Assembly: GCA_900556245.1 (NCBI GenBank)
Contig: USOC01000072.1
Coordinates: 1-6,193 of the forward strand
Length of the DNA stretch: 6,193 nucleotides
Source: an uncultured Prevotellaceae bacterium
Lineage (GTDB): Bacteria; Bacteroidota; Bacteroidia; Bacteroidales; Muribaculaceae
Direction of reading: 5' to 3'
The notes below the pieces were generated by a model, which made no database searches, was not told the DNA's origin, and saw nothing but the letters and a program-made list of their open reading frames with translations. How positions within the stretch are numbered: the first letter of the stretch is position 1; each line of letters opens with the position of its first letter. The position numbers and the translations under genes were made by a program. Positions 1 to 5,316 of the stretch are shown here, piece after piece.

Positions 1-204
1 TTTGATGAGCAGCTCCCATTCGAATGCGGCCGGTTCGTCGAAGTTGATTTTCTGGCGTTCTTCCGGCGGAATGTGGCTGGAATCTTTATAATATGAGTCC
101 TGAGGGAGAACGCTGACTTCTCCTGCAGGAAGTGACTCGATGATTTTTTTTACAACTGTAGTTTTGCCGGAACCTGTGCCGCCGGCTATACCGATGATAA
201 TCAT
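1..204 (-). CDS. udk: Uridine kinase, N-terminal 68 residues (cut by left window edge)
   Basis: Uridine/cytidine kinase phosphorylates uridine and cytidine to UMP and CMP with ATP or GTP in cytosolic pyrimidine salvage. Translating the minus strand from the ATG at 204-202 gives an uninterrupted frame to the window edge, beginning MIIIGIAGGTGSGKTTV. The P-loop (Walker A) GGTGSGKT is at residues 8-15, the catalytic-Asp motif PQDSYY at 34-39, and the nucleoside-site motif NFDEP at 54-58. By family alignment from memory, D36 matches catalytic D62 and D56 matches uridine-binding D84 of human UCK2. The usual NFDHP histidine is Glu here (E57). The family is about 200-210 residues long, so roughly two thirds lies outside the window. 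The start is well supported because family members begin a few residues before the P-loop. The gene is divergent from mlaE and has its own promoter. Confidence 0.93.
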   Translation of the reverse strand, partial: MIIIGIAGGTGSGKTTVVKKIIESLPAGEVSVLPQDSYYKDSSHIPPEERQKINFDEPAAFEWELLIK

Positions 205-236
205 ATTTGGATATATGTATTTCTAAAACGTTGATA

Positions 237-269
237 CAAACTTACGAAAAAAAAAGGGTTTTATTGCAA
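237..269 (-). promoter_or_regulatory. Predicted Bacteroidetes-type promoter of udk
   Basis: Read on the minus strand, TAAGTTTG at 244-237 fits the Bacteroidetes -7 box TAnnTTTG. A TTG at 269-267 lies 22 bases upstream, at the wide end of the usual spacing for the -33 element. Transcription would start near 230, leaving a leader of roughly 25 bases before the udk ATG at 204. This is a consensus match only; the spacing is loose, so confidence is moderate. Confidence 0.55.
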
Positions 270-458
270 GAGTTAGGAAAAATACGCCATAATGAGGATA
301 ATATTTTGAGAGCAGTCACTCTCGGAGGTTTGGACTAGGCGAAATTTGGATGTGCCGTCGGTGTGGTAAAAGCGAAAATGAAGAAGGATGGCTGTGCGGT
401 TGTTGGAAAAACTGCTCTTCGAAAACTCTCTAAAAATCACTAATTGGTTTTCTGTCGG

Positions 459-488
459 TTGGGATGTGGGGGAATTTTATTAATTTTG
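459..488 (+). promoter_or_regulatory. Predicted Bacteroidetes-type promoter of the mlaEF operon
   Basis: TAATTTTG at 481-488 is an exact match to the Bacteroidetes -7 consensus TAnnTTTG. A TTG at 459-461 (GTTG from 458) lies 19 bases upstream, a normal distance for the -33 element. The expected transcription start is about 494-497, leaving a leader of only around 15 bases before the mlaE ATG at 510. The leader is A/T-rich and has no Shine-Dalgarno sequence, as is common in this phylum. Confidence 0.65.
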
Positions 489-509
489 TGGGAAATTTAA
501 TGAAATAAT

Positions 510-1262
510 ATGTTGTTTATAACGTCATGCTTGCAGACGTTCGGCCAGTATGCTCTTTTTATGCGCAGAGTTTTCACGAAGCCCGACCGTCTGCGGGAAT
601 TCTTGAAACGATACGTCGTTGAAATATCCAAACTTGGTGTCGATTCGATACCGTTGGTTATTGTTATATCAGTGTTTATCGGAGCGGTCATCGCCATTCA
701 GATGCAAATTAATTTCGAAAATCCCCTTTTGCCGGCTTATACGGTGGGGCTTGCCACGCGCGATGTGTTGCTTCTTGAGTTTACCTCTTCGATTCTTTGT
801 CTGATTCTTGCAGGAAAGGTCGGTTCTAATATCGCTTCGGAAATCGGTACGATGCGTGTCACCGAGCAGATTGATGCCTTGGAAATCATGGGGATAAATT
901 CGTGCAACTTTTTGGTGTTGCCGAAGATTCTTGCCTTTCTAACGTTCATTCCGGTTCTGACAATTTTCAGTATGGCCTCCGGACTTGTCGGCGGTTTCCT
1001 AATTGCCCAATTCACGGATATTATTTCCGTATCGCAGTATATCTACGGAATCCAGACGATGTTCATCGAATGGAATGTGTGGTACGCTATAATCAAGTCG
1101 CTCTTCTTCTCGGTTGTGATTACGAGCGTGGCCTCTTTCTATGGCTACTATGTAAAGGGTGGAGCCCTCGATGTGGGTAAAGCCAGTACGAATTCTGTCG
1201 TGGCAAGCAGTATCTTGATTCTGCTCCTTGATGTTTTGTTAACGAAATTGTTGCTCCAGTAA
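510..1262 (+). CDS. mlaE: MlaE/YrbE-family ABC transporter permease (phospholipid transport)
   Basis: This is the inner-membrane permease of an Mla/MCE-type lipid transporter, which in characterised systems moves phospholipids between inner and outer membranes and maintains outer-membrane asymmetry. The 250-residue product is close to the family's usual 245-260. An amphipathic N-terminal stretch (about 1-40) precedes hydrophobic segments at roughly 46-66, 86-108, 137-166, 191-212 and 229-249. The family hallmark cytoplasmic helix is at 111-128 (EIGTMRVTEQIDALEIMG), preceded by LAGKVGSNIAS at 100-110; this is the region that couples to the ATPase. The start at 510 sits about 15 bases after the predicted transcription start; the ATG at 500 is followed two codons later by a stop. 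mlaF begins two bases after the stop, so the genes are co-transcribed. The family is clear; the transport direction and cargo are inferred. Confidence 0.93.
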   Translation: MLFITSCLQTFGQYALFMRRVFTKPDRLREFLKRYVVEISKLGVDSIPLVIVISVFIGAVIAIQMQINFENPLLPAYTVGLATRDVLLLEFTSSILCLILAGKVGSNIASEIGTMRVTEQIDALEIMGINSCNFLVLPKILAFLTFIPVLTIFSMASGLVGGFLIAQFTDIISVSQYIYGIQTMFIEWNVWYAIIKSLFFSVVITSVASFYGYYVKGGALDVGKASTNSVVASSILILLLDVLLTKLLLQ

Positions 1263-1264
1263 AG

Positions 1265-2005
1265 ATGATTGAAGTCAAGAATATATCCAAGTCATTTGTT
1301 GACAAGACGGTGCTGTATGACGTCAGCGCTACGTTTTACGAAGGAAAGACAAATCTGATTATAGGTCAGAGTGGTTCAGGAAAGACAGTCCTGGTCAAGA
1401 GCATCATCGGTTTGCTTACGCCTGATCGTGGAGAGATTCTCTATGATGGCAGGGACTTCCTGAAGATGGATGCAGCGCAGAAAAAATTGCTTCGCACGGA
1501 GATTGGTATGCTCTTTCAGGGCTCGGCTTTGTTCGACAATGAGACGGTGCTGGGTAATGTGCTGTTTCCGTTGAAAATGTTCTCTGACATGACGCCGGCA
1601 CAGATGCTTGACCGGGCAAAATTTTGTCTGAACCGCGTCAATTTGATTGGCGCAGACAATAAGTATCCTTCCGAAATCAGCGGCGGTATGCAGAAGCGTG
1701 TGGCTATCGCAAGGGCCATTGCGCTCAATCCGAAATATCTTTTCTGCGATGAGCCTAACTCCGGACTCGATCCTCAGACTTCAATTCTTATCGATGAGTT
1801 GCTTTGGGACATTACTCACGAGTATAATATCACCACTATCATCAATACTCATGACATGAACTCTGTGTTGGGAATCGGTGAGAATATTGTGTTTATCAAT
1901 AAAGGAAATGTTGATTGGGTAGGCGACAAGAAGCAGATATTCCATGCGGAAAGCGAGACGCTTAATAATTTTGTCTTTGCTACTGTTTTGTTCAGGAAGG
2001 TTTAG
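1265..2005 (+). CDS. mlaF: MlaF-family ABC transporter ATP-binding protein
   Basis: This is the cytoplasmic ATPase partner of the MlaE-type permease and powers lipid transport through the MCE complex. All nucleotide-binding motifs are present: Walker A GQSGSGKT (34-41), Q-loop Gln85 within GMLFQGSALFDNETV, ABC signature SGGMQKR (139-145), Walker B YLFCDEP (158-164, catalytic Glu163), D-loop SGLD (166-169) and switch His196 in NTHDM. The GSALFD stretch after the Q-loop and a signature with GGMQ rather than GGQQ are typical of the MlaF/Ttg2A subgroup. At 246 residues the length is normal. Its ATG follows the mlaE stop by two bases, indicating translational coupling. A strong terminator lies 86 bases downstream and the next gene is on the opposite strand, so the operon in this window is just mlaEF, without mlaD, mlaB or mlaC. 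Confidence 0.93.
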   Translation: MIEVKNISKSFVDKTVLYDVSATFYEGKTNLIIGQSGSGKTVLVKSIIGLLTPDRGEILYDGRDFLKMDAAQKKLLRTEIGMLFQGSALFDNETVLGNVLFPLKMFSDMTPAQMLDRAKFCLNRVNLIGADNKYPSEISGGMQKRVAIARAIALNPKYLFCDEPNSGLDPQTSILIDELLWDITHEYNITTIINTHDMNSVLGIGENIVFINKGNVDWVGDKKQIFHAESETLNNFVFATVLFRKV

Positions 2006-2091
2006 CAAGCAGCTCTTTACGTTGTATGTCATGCGAAAAAGGATGGTCTGTGTTTTTTCATAACACTGCTGAATTCCAATTCTAACCATAG

Positions 2092-2131
2092 AAAAAGGAG
2101 GCGCGGGAAATGACTTCCGCGCCTCCTTTTT
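2092..2131. terminator. Bidirectional rho-independent terminator between mlaF and alaS
   Basis: A 15-bp perfect inverted repeat has arms at 2092-2106 and 2117-2131 with about 10 bases between them. The core is GGAGGCGCGG pairing with CCGCGCCTCC, flanked by an A5 run on the left and a T5 run on the right, so either strand gives a GC-rich stem ending in U residues. It lies 86 bases after the mlaF stop and 20 bases beyond the alaS stop (minus strand), so it most likely terminates both convergent transcripts. Confidence 0.92.
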
Positions 2132-2151
2132 AGTCTCTGAGAAATCTGTTG

Positions 2152-4773
2152 TTATTTGCTGATTAGTTCAATCATTTTGTCGAACGCTGCAGAGATGTTC
2201 TCAGCGTTTTTACCGCCGGCTTGGGCAAATTGTGGTTGTCCGCCACCGCCGCCCTTGATTAGTTTGGCAGCTTCTCTTGCAATCATCGATGCGTTCATGC
2301 CATCCTTAACGAGGTCTTCGGTAATGAGTACGGTCAGCATCGGTTTCATTTCGCTGTTGACGGTTGCTGCGACAAATACGGTAGACTTCGGCGATTTCTC
2401 TCTGACTGCAAAGGCCACCCCCTTCACCACGTCAGGGATTCTGATGCCTTTCATTGCAACGACGTTGATGCCGTTGTCGAGAGTTTCCATTTCTTTCAAT
2501 GCTTGCTCAGCGCCGGTCTTGATTCTTTCGGCAACCATGTTTTCCGCTTCTTTGCGTAGTTCTGCATTTTCCTGAATAGTCTTTTGTACGGCTTGTGCCA
2601 CATTGGAAGAGTTGAGCAGGCTGCCGATTTCTTTCAGGGTAGATTGGAAGTCGTGGATAGCATCCTCAACGCGTTCGCCCGTGATGGCTTCGATGCGGCG
2701 AATGCCGGCTGCAATGCTGCCTTCTGAAATGATTTTAATCATTCCGATATTTCCGGTGTTGGGAACGTGTGTCCCTCCGCACAATTCAATCGAGTTGCCG
2801 TATTTGATGTCGCGCACTTCGTCGCCGTATTTTTCTCCGAAAAGACCCATTGCGCCAAGCGCTTTCGCATCTTCAATCGGCATATTGCGATGTTCTTCGA
2901 GGCAGATTGCTTTGCGAACCTTGCGGTTCGCCAGTTTCTCAACGGCCAGAATCTCTTCGTCTGTCATCTTTTGGAAGTGGGAGAAGTCGAATCGCAGCAG
3001 TTTTGGAGATACGAACGAACCTTTTTGTTCTACGTGTGTTCCGAGTACTTCGCGAAGCGCTTCATGCAGGAGGTGTGTTGCCGAGTGGTTGGCAGCTGTT
3101 GCTTTGCGACTCTCAATGTCTATCTTTGCGACAACGGCAGCGGCAACGTCTGTCGGAAGCTTTTTTGTCAGATGGACAGCAAGGTTGTTTTCGCGCTTCG
3201 TGTCGAACACTGCGATTGTTTCGTTGCCTGAAGTCAGCGTACCGGTGTCGCCGACCTGGCCACCCATTTCTGCATAAAAAGGAGTTTGCTTCAGGACTAT
3301 TTGGAAGAATTCGTTGTTTTTCTGTTTTACCTTGCGGTAGCGAAGAATCTCTGTGGTGCATTCAAACAAGTCGTAGCCGACAAATTCCGATTCGCCTTCG
3401 TTCACGGTAATCCAGTCGGTTGCTTCAATAGTGGCTGCATTGCGCGCACGTTGTTTCTGCTTGCCCATTTCTTCGTCAAACTCTTTGATGTTGACGCTGA
3501 ATCCTCGTTCTTTCAAAATTAGCTCTGTAAGGTCGAGTGGGAATCCGTAGGTATCATAAAGCGTGAATGCCTCTTTGCCGGAAATTTCCGTTTTGCCGTT
3601 TTTCTGAGTTTCTTCCACGACTTTTTCAAGCAGCTTGATGCCTGTCTCCAGTGTGCGAAGGAACGTGTCCTCTTCTTCCTTGATAACCTTCTTGATGAGG
3701 TCGGCTTGTTGCTTCAATTCCGGATACGCTTCGCCCATCGACTCTATCAAAGTGTCGACAAGGCGATAGAGGAATGCCTGTTTCTGATTGAGGAACGTAT
3801 AGGCATATCTGACGGCGCGGCGAAGAATACGGCGAATGACGTAGCCTGCTTTGGCGTTGGATGGAAGCTGGGAGTCGGCAATGGAGAATGAGATGGTGCG
3901 GATGTGGTCTGCGATTACGCGCATGGCGATATCTACTTTCGTGTCTTGTCCGTACATCTTTCCCGACAGCTGTCCGATTTTGGAAATCATCGGCTGGAAC
4001 ACGTCGGTATCATAGTTTGATGTCTTGCCTTGAAGAGCCATGCAGAGGCGTTCAAAGCCCATGCCGGTATCTATGACGCGTGCAGGCAGTGGTTCGAGGC
4101 TTCCGTCTGCCTTATGGTTGTATTGCATGAACACGAGGTTCCAGATTTCAATCACCTGCGGATGGCTTGCGTTGACGAGTTCACGTCCCGGAATAGAGCT
4201 ACGTTCTTCTTCCGAACGAAGGTCTATATGGATTTCCGAGCACGGACCGCAAGGACCAGTTTCGCCCATTTCCCAGAAGTTGTCGTGGCGGTTGCCGTTG
4301 ATGATATGGTCTTTCGGGAGGTGTTTTTCCCAATAGCCTGCTGCTTCGTCATCGCGTTGCAGTCCGTCCGGCTCATAACCTTCAAACACGGTTGCATAAA
4401 GACGGCTTTTGTCGAGTTTCAGAACGTCGACAAGATATTCCCAAGCCCAATCGATGGCTTCCTGCTTGAAATAGTCGCCAAACGACCAGTTGCCGAGCAT
4501 TTCGAACATCGTATGGTGATACGTGTCGAGACCCACTTCTTCGAGGTCGTTATGCTTGCCGCTGACGCGGAGGCATTTTTGAGAGTCGGCGACACGTTTG
4601 TATTTGGCAGGCACATTGCCTAATATAATATCTTTAAACTGGTTCATGCCGGCATTGGTAAACATCAAAGTCGGATCGTCTTTGATTACCATTGGGGCGG
4701 AAGGGACAATCTGATGTCCTTTGCTGCGGAAAAATTCTTTGAAAGAATCGCGAATTTCTTTTGCTGAGTACAT
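2152..4773 (-). CDS. alaS: Alanyl-tRNA synthetase (alanine--tRNA ligase)
   Basis: AlaRS charges tRNA-Ala with alanine and hydrolyses mischarged Ser- or Gly-tRNA-Ala. The start chosen (ATG at 4773-4771, [15 protein letters not shown]) gives 873 residues, the usual bacterial length, and starts where the family starts. The longer frame from 4854 adds 27 unrelated residues and begins inside the predicted -7 promoter box. Visible parts: class II catalytic core (about 1-250) with [22 protein letters not shown] (60-81), [18 protein letters not shown] (85-102) and motif 3 GMGFER (237-242); tRNA-recognition region (about 250-460); editing domain with zinc-site motifs HSATH (H563, H567) and CGGTH (C665, H669); C-terminal DHHA1-type domain with a Gly-rich segment, [14 protein letters not shown] (841-854). 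All key residues are present and the frame is intact. The gene is monocistronic, convergent with mlaF and divergent from merR. Confidence 0.97.
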   Translation of the reverse strand: MYSAKEIRDSFKEFFRSKGHQIVPSAPMVIKDDPTLMFTNAGMNQFKDIILGNVPAKYKRVADSQKCLRVSGKHNDLEEVGLDTYHHTMFEMLGNWSFGDYFKQEAIDWAWEYLVDVLKLDKSRLYATVFEGYEPDGLQRDDEAAGYWEKHLPKDHIINGNRHDNFWEMGETGPCGPCSEIHIDLRSEEERSSIPGRELVNASHPQVIEIWNLVFMQYNHKADGSLEPLPARVIDTGMGFERLCMALQGKTSNYDTDVFQPMISKIGQLSGKMYGQDTKVDIAMRVIADHIRTISFSIADSQLPSNAKAGYVIRRILRRAVRYAYTFLNQKQAFLYRLVDTLIESMGEAYPELKQQADLIKKVIKEEEDTFLRTLETGIKLLEKVVEETQKNGKTEISGKEAFTLYDTYGFPLDLTELILKERGFSVNIKEFDEEMGKQKQRARNAATIEATDWITVNEGESEFVGYDLFECTTEILRYRKVKQKNNEFFQIVLKQTPFYAEMGGQVGDTGTLTSGNETIAVFDTKRENNLAVHLTKKLPTDVAAAVVAKIDIESRKATAANHSATHLLHEALREVLGTHVEQKGSFVSPKLLRFDFSHFQKMTDEEILAVEKLANRKVRKAICLEEHRNMPIEDAKALGAMGLFGEKYGDEVRDIKYGNSIELCGGTHVPNTGNIGMIKIISEGSIAAGIRRIEAITGERVEDAIHDFQSTLKEIGSLLNSSNVAQAVQKTIQENAELRKEAENMVAERIKTGAEQALKEMETLDNGINVVAMKGIRIPDVVKGVAFAVREKSPKSTVFVAATVNSEMKPMLTVLITEDLVKDGMNASMIAREAAKLIKGGGGGQPQFAQAGGKNAENISAAFDKMIELISK

Positions 4774-4851
4774 AATATTGTTGAAAAGTTTAATATCTGT
4801 TGAAAGGGGCAGCCCATGCCTTTTGGAAAAAACATTGCTCCAATTATCGTG

Positions 4852-4877
4852 CAAAATTAATCATTTTATTATTTTTG
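4852..4877. repeat. Imperfect 10-bp inverted repeat spanning the divergent alaS/merR promoters
   Basis: CAAAATTAAT (4852-4861) and ATTATTTTTG (4868-4877) are inverted repeats matching at 9 of 10 positions, separated by CATTTT. The arms contain the -7 boxes of alaS (minus) and merR (plus). The symmetry follows partly from having two copies of TAnnTTTG back to back, but the match extends beyond the consensus bases. It could be an operator for the adjacent MerR protein; that is inference. Confidence 0.5.
4870..4877 (+). promoter_or_regulatory. Predicted -7 promoter box of merR
   Basis: TATTTTTG at 4870-4877 matches TAnnTTTG exactly. The -33 region is poor (GTG at 4849-4851, 18 bases upstream, is the best I find), so the promoter may be weak or activator-dependent. 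Transcription would begin near 4883-4885, giving a leader of about 15 bases before the ATG at 4899. The box overlaps the palindrome TTTTGCAAAA (4873-4882), whose other half supplies the -33 TTTG of the divergent alaS promoter. Confidence 0.45.
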
Positions 4878-4898
4878 CAAAAGAAGAATTCAGAAGGA

Positions 4899-5234
4899 AT
4901 GCGAAGTACAGAGAAAAAATACTATAAAATCGGGGAAGTTGCAGAGATTTTGCAGATTCCAATTTCTACTTTGAGGTTTTGGGAAAAGCAATTCACGATT
5001 CTTCGGCCTCACCGGTCCTCGAAAAACACCCGTTATTACACTATTGACGATATGGAAAAGGTGAAAATGGTATGGTATTTGGTGAAAGAGAAGGGACTTC
5101 GGCTGGAGGCGGCAGAGCAGCAGATTCGTATGAACCGGACAAACGTGTCTAAGAAGCATGAGGTTGTCGAGAGGCTCAAGTCTGTGCGGGAAGAGCTGCT
5201 CAAGCTTGAGTCGGCCTTGAATAGTCTTGAATAG
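4899..5234 (+). CDS. Compact MerR-family DNA-binding transcriptional regulator
   Basis: The 111-residue product has an N-terminal MerR-type winged helix-turn-helix. KIGEVAEILQIPISTLRFWE (10-29) is the HTH, with LRFWE replacing the common IRYYE. TRYYTIDDMEKV (44-55) is the wing and following helix. Residues 60-85 form the usual second helical part (YLVKEKGLRLEAAEQQI), and 89-110 is a Leu/Val-spaced amphipathic helix expected to make the dimer coiled coil. There is no effector domain after it and no cysteine anywhere, so it is not a MerR/CueR/SoxR-type metal or redox sensor. The frame is open from 4800, but the start at 4899 places the HTH where the family has it and falls just after the predicted promoter. 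AGAAGGA directly abuts the ATG, too close for a standard Shine-Dalgarno. Target genes are unknown; autoregulation through the divergent promoter is possible. Confidence 0.88.
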   Translation: MRSTEKKYYKIGEVAEILQIPISTLRFWEKQFTILRPHRSSKNTRYYTIDDMEKVKMVWYLVKEKGLRLEAAEQQIRMNRTNVSKKHEVVERLKSVREELLKLESALNSLE

Positions 5235-5264
5235 TGTTTTCCCTGGTTTTTTCGATATGGAAAA

Positions 5265-5301
5265 CGCCGGAATCCGACAAAGGATTCCGGCGTGTGTTTT
5301 T
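5265..5301. terminator. Rho-independent terminator between merR and the LRR gene, probably bidirectional
   Basis: CGCCGGAATCC (5265-5275) and GGATTCCGGCG (5282-5292) form an 11-bp perfect stem with a 6-base loop; A5264 and T5293 add one more pair. On the plus strand it is followed by GTG and then T5 (5297-5301), 30 bases beyond the merR stop. On the minus strand it is followed by T4 (complement of 5261-5264) and lies 24 bases beyond the LRR-gene stop at 5317. It thus serves merR and probably also the convergent LRR gene. Confidence 0.87.
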
Positions 5302-5316
5302 ATTGTTGAGGCAACA

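Larger units (their letters stand above)
205..509. other. Divergent intergenic region between udk and mlaE
   Basis: This 305-bp stretch holds the predicted udk promoter on its left and the predicted mlaE promoter on its right. Between them (about 270-458) I see no convincing gene. There is a small hairpin, GAGAG at 308-312 with CTCTC at 319-323 and a 6-base loop, without a following T-run. TTTGGA occurs three times (206-211, 329-334, 345-350). A 27-codon Cys-rich reading frame at 350-433 is discussed as a finding. The left part is A-rich (a nine-base A run at 247-255). The region is long for two promoters alone, so an unrecognised regulatory element or small transcript is possible, but nothing identifies one. 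Confidence 0.6.
4852..4881 (-). promoter_or_regulatory. Predicted Bacteroidetes-type promoter of alaS
   Basis: On the minus strand TAATTTTG at 4859-4852 matches the -7 consensus TAnnTTTG, with a full TTTG at 4881-4878 and 18 bases between them. The expected start is about 4845, leaving a leader of roughly 70 bases before the alaS ATG at 4773. The leader has no Shine-Dalgarno sequence but carries a repeated octamer, TGTTGAAA on the plus strand at 4779-4786 and 4798-4805. The position of this promoter is a main reason to reject the longer alaS start at 4854. Confidence 0.65.

Noticed and set aside
308..323. Hairpin GAGAG/CTCTC as a terminator in the udk-mlaE spacer
   Set aside because: The stem is only 5 bp, there is no T-run, and no transcript is expected to end here because both flanking genes read outward.
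500..508. ATG at 500 as an alternative start or leader peptide for mlaE
   Set aside because: It is followed after one codon by TAA, so it cannot encode anything useful and is not in a continuous frame with mlaE.
2050..2066. Hairpin GTGTT/AACAC downstream of mlaF
   Set aside because: Only 5 bp with a 7-base loop and no T-run after it; the much stronger hairpin at 2092-2131 explains termination.
2156..4623. Long plus-strand open frames opposite alaS (for example 2603-3277, 4030-4623, 2850-3410)
   Set aside because: They lie antisense to a complete, strongly conserved gene, give low-complexity or unrecognisable Ser/Arg/Cys-rich proteins, and are explained by the codon bias of alaS.
4774..4854. 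A 27-codon N-terminal extension of alaS from an ATG at 4854
   Set aside because: The extension has no resemblance to AlaRS, the family begins at [15 protein letters not shown], and the upstream ATG lies inside the predicted -7 box, before the transcription start.
4800..4898. A 33-codon extension of the MerR protein from 4800
   Set aside because: It would have to be transcribed from upstream of the divergent promoter region, and family members begin a few residues before the HTH, fitting the ATG at 4899.
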